Below are positions 7,973 through 17,547 of a DNA stretch of 64,000 nt, piece after piece. Below the pieces are notes generated by a model that did no database searches, was not told where the DNA came from, and saw only the letters and a program-made list of their open reading frames with translations. The stretch is from Bacteroidota bacterium (GTDB lineage Bacteria; Bacteroidota; Bacteroidia; AKYH767-A; OLB10). The first letter of the stretch is position 1; the number at the start of each line of letters is the position of its first letter. The stretch is taken from positions 62,001 through 126,000 of the forward strand of contig JADKFA010000001.1 in NCBI GenBank assembly GCA_016717725.1. The letters run 5' to 3'. A program made the translations under genes and the position numbers.

Positions 7973-8986
7973 ATGAAAATGGAAAAGACCCAGCTGCAAA
8001 TATTAAAATTATTTTTTAATAAGTACTCCTTTCTACTGCTATTAATGATACTTGTCAGTATGTTTTCCTTTGGTCAAGGTGGCTATAAACCACATGCATT
8101 ACTTTCTCCGATGTGGCAAGTTGATGAAGAATATTTAGAACCCAGCGAGGTTAAAGATACAACCATGGAGAATGGTCACGCCGCCACAGGATTCAGCTTT
8201 CGTTTTCCACTCTATCTTGGTAAAGATTGGCTCTCTGCCGATGGCGGAAAACCTTACTTCGCCGTTCTTTTACACGGTGGAGCTACTGGGAAAATTTCGC
8301 AACTCGATTTCCTCGAACCCGATCGAATCCTTACCATGGGACGATTAGGCATAACAGCGCTCATGGCAAAAGGTTTACGGAATTTATATTTAATTCAGTT
8401 TTCTACTTCTTTACCTTCTGAGTCATTTAATTTCAAACTAAATTATTTGCGATTTCATGGCGCATTGGTTTGGAGGAAACTCTATCATAATAATACATGG
8501 TGGCATACACTGGGTGTGATGTATACACCCGTCATGGGTCGAGATCTTCCTCTTCCTCTGCTTGGATTTGGAATTAAATTAGGAAACGATGATCAAGTTC
8601 AAATGACGTTTCCTTTTAATGCAATGTATACCCATGTATTCTCTAAAAAAATTAGTTTGAGTGCTAAAATTCAAAATACGGGAGGCTATCATTATTTAAA
8701 ACCAGATAGCATTTATCAAGACGAGCCACTCCTTTATCGCTTCCAATATTATCGAGTAGGTGTGCTTGCTCGCTATTATACTACGCGTCATGTTGTCATT
8801 ACTCCCGAAGTGGGAATGACTACCTCAGGAAGTTTGCAGATTGATGATTACAAAGCAAAGCAAGTGGCAACACCGTATTTGCGGATTAGCTTACAAGTTC
8901 GATTTGGAAAACGTCCACCTGTTGCTCCTATCTTAAATTTTGATCCAGGAGACAGTGGTTTTGATCCTGCTTATTTGGTGGAGTAA
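7973..8986 (+). CDS. Outer-membrane beta-barrel protein, DUF6268-like
   Basis: Exported protein of 337 residues, predicted to sit in the outer membrane. The N-terminal signal spans about residues 18-36 (FLLLLMILVSMFSFGQ). The rest is built of alternating hydrophobic strands with aromatic ends, for example YLIQFSTSLPSESFNFKLNYLRFHGALVW, YRFQYYRVGVLARYYTTRHVVITPEVGM and a final PYLRISLQVRFGKRPP, as in small porin-like barrels. No ligand site is visible. I chose ATG 7973 over the longer frame from 7901 because the latter would run through the divergent gene and place coding sequence before the signal peptide. The family name is by resemblance. Confidence 0.7.
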   Translation: MKMEKTQLQILKLFFNKYSFLLLLMILVSMFSFGQGGYKPHALLSPMWQVDEEYLEPSEVKDTTMENGHAATGFSFRFPLYLGKDWLSADGGKPYFAVLLHGGATGKISQLDFLEPDRILTMGRLGITALMAKGLRNLYLIQFSTSLPSESFNFKLNYLRFHGALVWRKLYHNNTWWHTLGVMYTPVMGRDLPLPLLGFGIKLGNDDQVQMTFPFNAMYTHVFSKKISLSAKIQNTGGYHYLKPDSIYQDEPLLYRFQYYRVGVLARYYTTRHVVITPEVGMTTSGSLQIDDYKAKQVATPYLRISLQVRFGKRPPVAPILNFDPGDSGFDPAYLVE

Positions 8987-9079
8987 ATAAATGGATACTG
9001 CAAAGTTATGACTGAAGCAGAAATGTAAATTTATTTTATCGAAATCAAAACAAATCATTTCCTTCCTTGTTTTAGTTTC

Positions 9080-9976
9080 ATGAAAAAAGTGCTCATCGCG
9101 GGTGGATCAGGATTAATCGGAAAACGATTAACTACACTTCTTATGGAGAAAGGGTATGAAGTGGCGTGGCTAAGTCGAGCGGTTATGCCTGTAGATGGAA
9201 TCACAACTTATTTATGGATTCCGGAGTTGGGGAAGATGGATGTACAAGCGCTCGAAAATTGTGTTGCTATTATTAACCTTGCTGGTGCACCAATTGCTAA
9301 TCATGCATGGACTCCTGTTTATCGAAAAAAAATAATAGAAAGTAGGACTCAATCTGCGCGATGCATTTTAAAAGCATTGAAAGAAAATCCGAATCAAGTT
9401 AGTGTACTTATTTCATCTTCTGCCATCGGATTTTATGGTGACCGAAAAGATGAAATCATGACGGAAGAATCGGCAATAGGCAATGGCTTTCTTGCGCATT
9501 CCACAGCTGAATGGGAAATGGCATATGATCATTCACAGATAAGAACAATTCTTTTCAGAATAGGAGTTGTATTATCAAAGAATGGAGGCGCATTAAAAGA
9601 GATGAGTAGCTCAATTCCGTTTGGAATATGTCCGATACTTGGAAATGGAAAACAAATTTTGAGTTGGATTCACCTAGATGATATCTGTTTACAGATGATT
9701 CATGGTATTGAAAATGAAAATATGAATGGTGTTTACAACGGAGTAAGTCCAACTCCTAGTCCGCAAAATGCATTCAGCTTAGCGATTAGAAAACACTTAA
9801 ATAAATGGAGTATCCCAATTTTAATTCCATCCCTTATTTTGAAACTCCTGATGGGCGAACGCAGTTCGATTGTTCTAAACAGTTCAATGGTAAGTTCTGA
9901 AAAAATAAAACGAAGTGGGTATGAATTTAAGTTTCCAACACTTGAATCTGCGCTAATCAATATTTATGGAAAGTAA
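9080..9976 (+). CDS. TIGR01777 family NAD(P)-dependent epimerase-like protein
   Basis: Short-chain dehydrogenase-like protein of 298 residues (YfcH family, C-terminal DUF1731). The NAD(P)-binding glycine motif is GGSGLIGKRL at residues 8-17. Further family landmarks are INLAGAPI, SSSAIGFYGDR (active-site-like Ser/Tyr region), RIGVVLSKNGGALKEM and the C-terminal helix pair containing LGERSSIVL-like sequence and SSEKIKRSGYEFKFPTLESAL. The exact substrate is unknown. In Bacteroidetes the gene commonly travels with photolyase/cryptochrome and CarH-like regulators, as here. It overlaps the photolyase start by 11 nt. Confidence 0.9.
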   Translation: MKKVLIAGGSGLIGKRLTTLLMEKGYEVAWLSRAVMPVDGITTYLWIPELGKMDVQALENCVAIINLAGAPIANHAWTPVYRKKIIESRTQSARCILKALKENPNQVSVLISSSAIGFYGDRKDEIMTEESAIGNGFLAHSTAEWEMAYDHSQIRTILFRIGVVLSKNGGALKEMSSSIPFGICPILGNGKQILSWIHLDDICLQMIHGIENENMNGVYNGVSPTPSPQNAFSLAIRKHLNKWSIPILIPSLILKLLMGERSSIVLNSSMVSSEKIKRSGYEFKFPTLESALINIYGK

Positions 9977-11274
9977 AATCGCTATTCACTGGTTTCGTCG
10001 CGACCTTCGTCTAGAAGACAATGCTGCTTTACATCACAGTTTAAAAAGTGGATTCAAAGTACAATGTGTTTTTATTTTTGACAAAGATATTTTGGATTCA
10101 TTAGAAGATAAGAAAGATCTTCGACTCCAATTCATACATGATCAAATTACTTACTTAAACCAACAACTTTTATCGCATGGTGCTAGTTTGGATGTGCGAT
10201 ATGGCACCCCTATAAAAATCTGGAAAGAAATACTAAAGGATTATAATACAGCTGCAGTTTATACAAATCACGATTACGAACCTTACGCAAAAATTCGAGA
10301 CAAAGAAATAGAAAATCTATTAGTAAAAAATAACATTTCCTTTCATACTTACAAGGATCAAGTGCTTTTTGAAAAAGATGATATTCTAAAAAAAGATGGG
10401 CAACCGTATACCATCTACACTCCCTTCAGTAAAAAATGGATGGATAATTTAAATGAAGAAGGTGTTCCTCATTTCGAAACTACAAATCTTCTTAGCAATC
10501 TAAATCAAAATAATTCTTCGACTATACCTTCATTGAAATCGATGGGATTTGAAAAAAGTGACATTGCTTTTCCCAGCAAAGAAATCAACAATACGATAAT
10601 TCAGCAATACCACAATACTCGTGACTTTCCAAGTGTATTAGGCACATCTCACCTTAGCGTACACCTTAGATTTGGAACGGTGAGTATTCGACAAATAATT
10701 AAAGAAGCACAAAAAATGAGTCCTACTTGGTTGAACGAACTTTGCTGGCGGGAATTTTATATGATGATCATTTGGCATTTTCCACATGTTGCTCAACAGC
10801 GCGTTTAAACCTGCATACGATTATATTGAATGGAGAAATAGCGAAGATGAATTCGAGGCATGGTGTGAAGGACGAACGGGCTATCCCATTGTTGATGCAG
10901 GCATGCGCGAACTCAATGAAACTGGATTCATGCACAATCGAGTACGCATGATTACTGCCAGCTTTCTCACTAAACATTTATTAATTGATTGGCGGTGGGG
11001 GGAAGCGTACTTCGCTTCCAAACTTCTCGACTTCGACTTGAGTGCAAACAATGGCGGATGGCAATGGGCAGCAGGGAGCGGTTGCGATGCAGCACCCTAT
11101 TTTAGAATTTTTAATCCATACCTCCAAACACAACGATTCGATCCCAAATTTAAATACATTCGAAAATGGGTTCCAGAATTTGAAGACTTCGGCTATCCAT
11201 CACCGATAGTGGAGCATACCTTTGCAAGAGATCGATGTTTGCAAGTGTATAAGAAAGGTCTTGCAAAAAAATAG
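9966..11274 (+). CDS. phrB: Deoxyribodipyrimidine photolyase / cryptochrome, interrupted by one frameshift
   Basis: Class I photolyase-family flavoprotein that repairs UV pyrimidine dimers with blue light. The N-terminal alpha/beta domain (residues 1-130) starts IHWFRRDLRLEDNAALHHSL. The FAD-binding helical domain follows, with WLNELCWREFYMMIIWHFPHV, then after the frame change RTGYPIVDAGMRELNETGFMHNRVRM, SFLTKHLLIDWRWGE, LDFDLSANNGGWQWAAGSG and RIFNPYLQ, all strong family signatures. The frame breaks at 10791-10794: removing one C gives the expected HVANSAFKPAYDY and joins both halves into about 435 residues, the normal length. The first half ends at 10808 and the second opens by 10786. Because only one base is involved and both sides are well conserved, the gene is probably intact in the cell, but that is inference. 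Confidence 0.88.
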
Positions 11275-11470
11275 GTTTCTCGACGAAAGGTTTCTCGCAA
11301 AGGCGCAAAGCCGCTAAGGCTGCGCTACGATAAATTTTCTTGCAACCTTTTGCAAGCTCAGGTTAAAAAGGCGAAGAAGGCGCTAAGACTGCGGTACGAT
11401 AAATTTTCTCCCGACTTCGACAAGCTAAAGGTAAAATTTTCTCGCAGAGACCGAGAGGCTGGTGCTAAGA
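11275..11470. repeat. Intergenic repeat cluster of CTCGCAAAGGCGC type, third copy
   Basis: Words such as TTTCTCGCAAAGGCGCAAAG, GCTAAGGCTGCGCTACGA and CGACTTCGACAAGCT are shared with 2490-2915 and 6415-6664. No gene is seen. It directly follows the photolyase stop codon. Confidence 0.7.
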
Positions 11471-11526
11471 CGAAAAGCAGAAAAGTTTTTTAAAGTAAAA
11501 GTCTTATGAGTATTTCTTTCTGAAAA

Positions 11527-11562
11527 TAAAAACAGGTGTTCACTTTTTGAGTAAACACCTAT
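11527..11562 (-). terminator. Rho-independent terminator of the DPP IV gene
   Basis: Inverted repeat AGGTGTTcAC / GTaAACACCT (11534-11543 and 11551-11560) with a 7-nt loop. On the minus strand it is followed by a T-rich tract, about 20 nt past the stop codon at 11582. Confidence 0.7.
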
Positions 11563-11581
11563 TTCATAGTTCATCATTCTA

Positions 11582-13741
11582 CTATTTCAAAAAATCATTA
11601 AAGTACCTTGTTATTTTTTCATAAAGATGGATTCTGTCTTTGCCTAACACATTATGCAAATGTCCAGGGTATACCATATAATCCACTTGAACACCACTAC
11701 TCACCGATTTTTTTAAATAAGCAAGGCTATGTTGCCAAACTACCACATCATCACTGGTACCATGAATAAGCATTAATCGACCGTTTAACTGATCTACATA
11801 ATTCAACAAATTATTTAATTTATAGCCTGCTGGGTTCGACTCGGGAGTATCCATGTATCTTTCAGTATACATGATTTCATAAAAACTCCAATCGATAACT
11901 GGACCACCGGCTACGCCCACTTTAAAAATTCCTGGGTTACGTGTCATCAAAGAAGTAGTCATAAATCCACCGTAACTCCATCCATTCACACCCAAACGAT
12001 TTCCATCTACAAAAGACATTTTCCTTAGGTAATTCACTCCAGAAAGTTGATCCGCCATTTCTTTCTCTCCTAAATTTCTAAAGGTGGCTTGCTCGAAAGC
12101 TTTTCCTCTCCAACCGCTACCTCTATTATCCAAAGTAAAAACAATATATCCTTCTTGTGTTAAATAATGAAACCACATATCAGAACCGGCCATCCATGAG
12201 TTGGTGATCATTTGTGCATGCGGTCCGCCGTAAACATACACGATTACTGGATACTTTTTTGTTGAATCGAAATTTGCAGGCAACAACATGCGACACCATA
12301 ACAAGGTATTGTCTTCGCCCTTAATATTAAAAAGACGAGTAGATGCGGCAGTATATTTCGCAAGCGGATTCTCCGCTTTTAATAAAGCATTCATCACTTT
12401 TCCATTTCATCTACCACTTGAATAATTCGAGGAGTAGAAACGATTGGAATACGTATCCATAAAATATTTTTTATCATCATTCGCAACACATACATGCACA
12501 CCACTTCCAGTGCTAATTTTCGTAAGCGAACCAGAATTTAATTCTACGCGATAAAAATCACGATCAACACCATTATTTCCTGTAGCATGAAAATATGCGA
12601 ACTTTCCTTTTGCATCAAAGCCTGTAAAATCGCTTACCTCCCACTCTCCTTTTGTCAGTTGCTTTATCAGATTTCCACTCACCTCATATAAGTATAAATG
12701 ATAGAATCCATCTCTTCTACTTTGCCAAATAAACTGATTATTATTACCTGGAATAAACTCGATAGGATGCAATGGTTCGGTGTATTTATCATCCTTCTCT
12801 TCAAACAAAGTTTTTATAAAATCACCAGTTGCCGCATTGTATTGATTTAGCTTCATGTGATTTTGATCACGGTTTAATACAGCAATAAAAACCGATTTTT
12901 CGTCTGGACTCCAGGCAATATTGGTGAGGTATTGATCGGCTGGCAGGCCCGTTTTTAAATAAACAATTTTTCCACTCGACAAATCGTATATGCCTACCGT
13001 TACTTCATGACTCACTCCACCTGCCATTGGGTATTTAATAATTTTTTCTTTTGCTGGTGTAGCCGAAAAATCAACGATGGGATAATCATTTACCATCGAC
13101 TGATCCATTCTGTAAAAAGCGAGTTTATTTCCTTGTGGCGACCAGAACAATCCCTTTTCGATACCAAATTCTTCGCGGTGTACAGATTTACCATAAACGA
13201 TATTATTGGTTCCGTCGGATGTAATTTGTTTTGCCTGATGATTCTTCTCGATGTAAATATTAAATTCACTCACATAGGCAATATCTCCTTTGTCCGATTT
13301 AGACTCCACTTCTGCTGACTCTGGTAAAGTGATCGAATCCATCAATGCCAACTTCATATCCTTTGTTGACAATTCAAATTGCTTCTTCTTCAAAGAAAAT
13401 GAAATGGTTGAAGCATTCTTCCATTTCATTGCTGGAATTTTCGGTAGTGTATCCATCTTTGAAGAAGTCAGAAGAGCGTTTAATTTACTCAACGATAATA
13501 CATCTGTGGTTTCTGTATTTCCAACTGATCCTTGAACTAATACTTCCGCATTATTTTTAGTATCTACATAAGAAAAAGAAGCGGAACCCGGAATCCACTG
13601 AAGCTGAGGAAGGCGTTTAGGAGCTAAAGTCGTCCTTTGACGAAGAACTGCATCCTCGATCGTTAACTTTTGAAGTTGCGCTTGAACCGATCCAATAGAA
13701 ATTAGACAGGCAATTAATAGGGCATTAAATATCTTTTTCAT
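11582..13741 (-). CDS. Dipeptidyl peptidase IV (S9B), interrupted by two compensating frameshifts
   Basis: Exported prolyl oligopeptidase-family serine peptidase that removes Xaa-Pro dipeptides. The signal peptide follows MKKIF at 13741. I reject the longer upstream start because a TAccTTTG promoter box lies inside it. The N-terminal beta-propeller (DPPIV_N) includes the active-site loop HREEFGIEKGLFWSPQGNKLAFYRMD. The alpha/beta-hydrolase domain carries the catalytic Ser in GWSYGG, Asp in GTSDDVV and His in GHLHNV. Near 12442 one extra base and near 12398-12401 one missing T (A on the coding strand) shift the frame out and back, creating a TGA at 12409-12407. Correcting both gives the expected SNVSTPRIIQVVDEMEKVM and a normal length of about 720 residues. 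Read naively the gene splits into 12407-13741 and a GTG-started 11582-12397. Confidence 0.9.
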
Positions 13742-13748
13742 AGGATGA

Positions 13749-13756
13749 CAAAGGTA
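13749..13756 (-). promoter_or_regulatory. -7 promoter box of the DPP IV gene
   Basis: TAccTTTG on the minus strand, ending 7 nt before the chosen ATG at 13741. It supports that start and implies a very short leader. No convincing -33 element was identified. Confidence 0.4.
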
Positions 13757-13859
13757 AAATTTAATAGGAATACCGTATAAATTCTCGACCTGCTCCCACA
13801 TTTGTTCGACCAAAGCAATAATTATTTACTTTTATCTTCAGAATCAAAGTACAAATATC

Positions 13860-14441
13860 ATGTTCACTGGAATTATTGAAGCGCTTGGAAAAGTGTTAGT
13901 TGTAGTTGAAGAAGGGGGAAATAAAACCTTTACGGTGGAATGCTCCTTCATTGAAGAGTTAAAAGTAGACCAAAGCTTGGCTCATAATGGTGTTTGCTTA
14001 ACGGTCACTGGTTTTCGACCTGAGGGGTATATAGTAACGGCTATTGCAGAAACATTGCGTAAAAGTAATTTAGGGAATATCCAATCGGGCGATATAATTA
14101 ACCTCGAGCGATGCATGGTAATGAACGGAAGAATTGATGGGCATATCGTTCAGGGGCATGTTGACTTAACTGGAGAATGCACTTCCATCAAAGATGAAAA
14201 CGGAAGTTGGCTATTTGAATTTATTTATGATAAAAACTCCGGTCATGTTACGGTTCCACAAGGTTCCATCACGATTAATGGAGTTAGTTTAACTGTTGCT
14301 GCTTCGCATCCTGGAAAATTCAGCGTCGCTATTATCCCTTACACATTCGAGAACACAAATTTTAAAACGATGAAAGTGGGTGATGTTGTAAATTTAGAAT
14401 TCGATATTATTGGAAAATATGTAAAAGCATATTTAAAATAA
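13860..14441 (+). CDS. ribE: Riboflavin synthase alpha chain
   Basis: Cytoplasmic enzyme that dismutates two 6,7-dimethyl-8-ribityllumazines to riboflavin. The 193-residue length and the two tandem lumazine-binding domains are typical. Domain 1 starts MFTGIIEALGKV and has SLAHNGVCLTVTG. Domain 2 has MNGRIDGHIVQGHVDLTGECTSI and SITINGVSLTVAAS, with the C-terminal VNLEFDIIGKYV. It is divergent from the DPP IV gene and convergent, with only 4 nt between, to the MFS gene, with no obvious terminator between them. Confidence 0.96.
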   Translation: MFTGIIEALGKVLVVVEEGGNKTFTVECSFIEELKVDQSLAHNGVCLTVTGFRPEGYIVTAIAETLRKSNLGNIQSGDIINLERCMVMNGRIDGHIVQGHVDLTGECTSIKDENGSWLFEFIYDKNSGHVTVPQGSITINGVSLTVAASHPGKFSVAIIPYTFENTNFKTMKVGDVVNLEFDIIGKYVKAYLK

Positions 14442-14445
14442 TTCT

Positions 14446-15636
14446 CTACACTACCTCTGAATTAATTTTTGATACATTCCATCGTAGAAGAAAAAATGAG
14501 ATCATTGCAACAACTGCAGTGATTGAAAAAACCAGTTGGGGTCCTCCCATTGACCACATCCATCCCGTCCACGCTCCTGCGAAAAGTATCCCCAAACTAT
14601 TTACACTCGTATAAAAACCGATAGCTTGTCCACGTTCATGCGTTGGTACTAGGGTAGAAATAACAGCCTTAGCAACGGATTCTAAACACGACATGGATAA
14701 CGCATATACTGCAAAGAGAAATATAAAGGCAATCAAAGAATTCATCCAGCCCATGCCTGCATAAGTAATCACAAAAAGAAAAATTCCTGTTAACAGTATA
14801 TTTATTTTTCCCCATTTGTCGGCCAGCACGCCGATGGGCATTGAAAGAATTGCATAGAGTAAATTATATAAAATATATACTGCGATCATCGTCGTATCTG
14901 AGAATCCAGCTTCCTTTAATGCCATCAACAAAAACACATCTGGACTATTTACCAAAGCGAACAACATCAAGGGGAATAAAAATTTCCGATAGCTAATATG
15001 ACTTGCTTTCCAATAGTTAAAATAAGAAAAAAATCCGACTTGAGATTTCGTCTTTACTTCTATGCTAACTTTTTTCTCTTTCAAACGAAAGGTTAATAAC
15101 AAACTAATTCCAGCAGGAATAAATGCCATGGTGAATAAAGTTGAATAGTCGCCGGGTGTCCACCAAAGCCATAGCAACGCCACGGAAGGACCAATGGCAG
15201 CACCGAGCGTATCGAGTCCACGATGAAAACCAAATACGGCGGCACGAGTATCAGGACTTGACTCCAATGCGAGTAAAGAATCGCGTGGAGCTGTCCGAAT
15301 TCCTTTTCCTAAACGGTCGGTAATTCTTCCAGAAAAAATACGGAATAAATCAGGGGAGCCCATCATCAACAATTTTCCCAAAGCAGAAAGGCCGTAACCC
15401 CATCTTACAAAAACCGAGCGTCGCTGCAACACATCTGATTGATGTCCGAAATACCCTTTAGACACACCTGCAATTACATTGGCAATACCTTCTAACAATC
15501 CAAGGGCAAGCATTGAATAACCAGCTTCTTTTAAATACACGGGAAGAATTGGATACAACAACTCACTAGAAATATCGGCGAAGAGACTAATCCATCCTAG
15601 CAGCCAAACATTACGAGAGAATTTTGATTTAAACAT
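14446..15636 (-). CDS. MFS transporter
   Basis: Major facilitator superfamily protein of 396 residues with about twelve hydrophobic helices. The loop between helices 2 and 3 reads GVSKGYFGHQSDVLQRRSVFVRWGYGLSALGKLL. The region GRITDRLGKGIRTAPRDSLLA matches the RGxRTxPRDA-type motif of the drug/metabolite MFS subgroup. The second-half loop contains PIGVLADKWGKINILLTG. The substrate cannot be told. The start of this gene overlaps the end of the upstream acetyltransferase by 8 nt, so the two are probably co-transcribed. Confidence 0.9.
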   Translation of the reverse strand: MFKSKFSRNVWLLGWISLFADISSELLYPILPVYLKEAGYSMLALGLLEGIANVIAGVSKGYFGHQSDVLQRRSVFVRWGYGLSALGKLLMMGSPDLFRIFSGRITDRLGKGIRTAPRDSLLALESSPDTRAAVFGFHRGLDTLGAAIGPSVALLWLWWTPGDYSTLFTMAFIPAGISLLLTFRLKEKKVSIEVKTKSQVGFFSYFNYWKASHISYRKFLFPLMLFALVNSPDVFLLMALKEAGFSDTTMIAVYILYNLLYAILSMPIGVLADKWGKINILLTGIFLFVITYAGMGWMNSLIAFIFLFAVYALSMSCLESVAKAVISTLVPTHERGQAIGFYTSVNSLGILFAGAWTGWMWSMGGPQLVFSITAVVAMISFFLLRWNVSKINSEVV

Positions 15637-16183
15637 GATTCATCGAATCAAACATTTCTCGAGTGAGTATCCAACGTTTTACAAGCTGCTCGTAGCAAAT
15701 CCAACCAGGGACAGTAGTGTATTCTTTAATAAAGTCGAACCCCAATTTTTCGATCGTTCTATTTGATCCATGATTGAGTGCATAGGGTTCACACAAAATT
15801 CGTTTCAACTCAAACTTATCAAAATAAAAAGGGATAGACATTCGCAACCATTCCAATCCAAATCCTTTTCTTCTGTATTCATTCGACCATATATGCAAGT
15901 GGACAAAAGCTTCTTCGCCAAATTGTATGGGACCAATACTTGAATGTCCAACAGGTTTCCCATCATACAACCAAATCATCGCAAAAGATTTCTTCTCTGA
16001 AAAAGGAGTTGTTAATTGTGTTTCAATCATTGCAGTAAAATCTTCTCGTGAAGGCAACTTCTTCAAATCGACACCCATATTTATCAAAAACTCATCTGGA
16101 GAATTCAACCAGTAGTTTACCAAAGGAGAAATATCCTCTTTTGTAATTTCCCGAACAGACAGCTTGCTCTTTGACATGATCAC
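15629..16183 (-). CDS. GNAT family N-acetyltransferase (RimJ/RimL-like)
   Basis: Acetyl-CoA-dependent N-acetyltransferase of 184 residues with unknown acceptor. The acetyl-CoA loop is recognisable as LHIWSNEYRRKGFGLEWLRM (the R-x-K-G-F/Y-G variant of RxxGxG/A), followed by LCEPYALNHGSNRTIEKLGFDFIKEY, a typical RimJ-like segment with Asn and the LGF turn. It is translationally coupled (8-nt overlap) to the MFS gene. Confidence 0.85.
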   Translation of the reverse strand: MIMSKSKLSVREITKEDISPLVNYWLNSPDEFLINMGVDLKKLPSREDFTAMIETQLTTPFSEKKSFAMIWLYDGKPVGHSSIGPIQFGEEAFVHLHIWSNEYRRKGFGLEWLRMSIPFYFDKFELKRILCEPYALNHGSNRTIEKLGFDFIKEYTTVPGWICYEQLVKRWILTREMFDSMNHV

Positions 16184-16217
16184 AAATTTAATAGATATTT
16201 TTAATTTGTAGAAACAT

Positions 16218-16682
16218 TTACAATCGTTTCCAAACCAACTTCACTGCGGAGATAGAATCAATTTCTAATCGGACACCTTCTTGAATTTCAAAACCATTTT
16301 TTACATAAAACTTCAAAGGAGAAATATAAGGAGAGCCATCTGCTTTCAACTCTCGATCATGATCAACCACCCAAGCGGAAATCGAATCGACGTCTTTTGT
16401 TAATTCTTCCAATAAAATTGTTCCATAGCCTTTTCCTTGCATGGAGGGAGGCATGAGCATGGCTAGCCACAATTCATCATCGCGGATAAATCGAAAAGAA
16501 AAAGCTGTGGCTGATAGTGATGCATCAATCAAAAGAAAATATTCCACTTGTTCTAATCCATCAAAATAGGATTTGACTTGGGCTACATCCTCGAACTGCA
16601 AATTTACTGGATACACTTCGTTCCAGCATTTCATCAATTCGATTTGTTGCTGTTGATTTAAAACATGAGTATGAATAATCAT
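16218..16682 (-). CDS. GNAT family N-acetyltransferase
   Basis: A second, unrelated-looking GNAT of about 154 residues. The acetyl-CoA motif reads MQGKGYGTILLEEL (Q-x-x-G-K-G-x-G type), and a C-terminal PLKFYVKNGFEIQEGVRLEI segment matches the final strands of the fold. I use ATG 16682 (MIIHTHVLNQQQ). An upstream in-frame ATG at 16718 would add twelve residues with no family support. The acceptor is unknown. Confidence 0.8.
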   Translation of the reverse strand: MIIHTHVLNQQQQIELMKCWNEVYPVNLQFEDVAQVKSYFDGLEQVEYFLLIDASLSATAFSFRFIRDDELWLAMLMPPSMQGKGYGTILLEELTKDVDSISAWVVDHDRELKADGSPYISPLKFYVKNGFEIQEGVRLEIDSISAVKLVWKRL

Positions 16683-16867
16683 CTTAATATTCCTTTTAAA
16701 AATGCTATGAGAAAACAAAGATACTAGTTCGTTATACTACATAATACTCATACTGCAGCTTTTATTCACTAATCAGCACTAAAACGAGAAAGACGTATAC
16801 GATTCAAGTGAATCCGACAAGGCTACTTTGATTTACTTGCCATTTGGTTTACTTAACACCCTTTCTA

Positions 16868-16901
16868 TTGACATTTTAATTATTATTCGTATATTTACGA
16901 A
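16868..16901 (+). promoter_or_regulatory. arsR promoter with ArsR-type operator
   Basis: Perfect inverted repeat TTCGTA-TATT-TACGAA at 16886-16901. It overlaps a -7-like TAtaTTTA, with TTG at 16868-16870 in -33 position (19-nt spacer). The same palindrome geometry recurs at 17259-17274. The sequence type fits ArsR/SmtB operators, and the position predicts autorepression. Confidence 0.75.
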
Positions 16902-16919
16902 CTACAAGTTATATATAAT

Positions 16920-17219
16920 ATGGCCGTTACAAAAGAAAAGTTTACAGTTAATCAGGAACTAATTGCTCAATTTGCTAACGCATTAGGCAACCCTGTACGA
17001 GTGTCCATTTTACAATTGTTATCTAAACAAAGTTGTTGCTATCATGGGGATATGGCAGGGGAACTTCCTATTGCTAAAAGTACGTTATCCCAACATTTAA
17101 AGGTGTTGTTAGAAGCAGGATTAATACAAGGTGAAATAACCCCACCCAAAACAAAATACTGCATCAATCGAGCAAACTGGAATTTAGCCAAAGGGTTGTT
17201 GATTGGTTTCTTTCATTGA
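16920..17219 (+). CDS. arsR: ArsR family metalloregulator
   Basis: Winged-helix repressor of 99 residues. The DNA-binding helices are in the GELPIAKSTLSQHLKVLLEAGLIQG region (about 47-71). A vicinal cysteine pair (Cys39-Cys40 in KQSCCYHGDM) stands where classical ArsR proteins carry the As(III)/Sb(III) site at the start of the recognition unit, so a thiophilic ligand such as a trivalent arsenical is likely. It probably represses itself and the downstream genes through the two identical palindromes at 16886 and 17259. Confidence 0.9.
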   Translation: MAVTKEKFTVNQELIAQFANALGNPVRVSILQLLSKQSCCYHGDMAGELPIAKSTLSQHLKVLLEAGLIQGEITPPKTKYCINRANWNLAKGLLIGFFH

Positions 17220-17258
17220 AAATCATATGATATTGGTCATATTTCAAACATGATATTG

Positions 17259-17274
17259 TTCGTATTTTTACGAA
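17259..17274 (+). promoter_or_regulatory. Second ArsR-type operator
   Basis: TTCGTA-TTTT-TACGAA, extended by one base each side to GTTCGTA / TACGAAC. Same arms and same 4-nt spacer as the arsR operator. It sits 23 nt before the thioredoxin-like gene and overlaps a -7-like TAttTTTA. Confidence 0.75.
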
Positions 17275-17297
17275 CTTATTGAAAAACAAAAAATAAA

Positions 17298-17534
17298 ATG
17301 AAACAGATAAAAGTTTTAGGACCTGGTTGCCCAAAATGCAAAACCACCTTTAATAATGTATTGGAAGCTATTAAACAATTGGGTATTGAGGCACAGGTTA
17401 CAAAGGTGGAAGACATTGAGGAAATGATGAAATACAATGTTCTATCAACACCAGTGTTGATGATTAATGAAGTTATCAAAGTAAAAGGCAGGGTTGCCGA
17501 CATCAATGAAATTAAACAATTACTCACTGCATAA
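17298..17534 (+). CDS. Small thioredoxin-fold redox protein (TM0996/MTH895 family), ArsE-like
   Basis: A 78-residue cytoplasmic protein with a GPGCPKC redox motif (Cys11, Cys14) and the cis-Pro loop VLSTPVLMINEVIKVKGRV, typical of the small redox-active disulfide protein 2 family. In arsEFG-type operons of other bacteria a small thioredoxin-like reductase acts with ArsF on nitroaromatic arsenicals. The ArsF- and ArsG-like genes downstream make an equivalent role reasonable here. It is preceded by its own ArsR operator and starts a tight run of co-directional genes. Confidence 0.85.
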   Translation: MKQIKVLGPGCPKCKTTFNNVLEAIKQLGIEAQVTKVEDIEEMMKYNVLSTPVLMINEVIKVKGRVADINEIKQLLTA

Positions 17535-17547
17535 ATAAACGCACAAA

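Noticed and set aside
11582..13741. Two separate peptidase genes
   Set aside because: The two parts are complementary halves of one DPP IV. The ancestral sequence reads through if one extra and one missing base are corrected.
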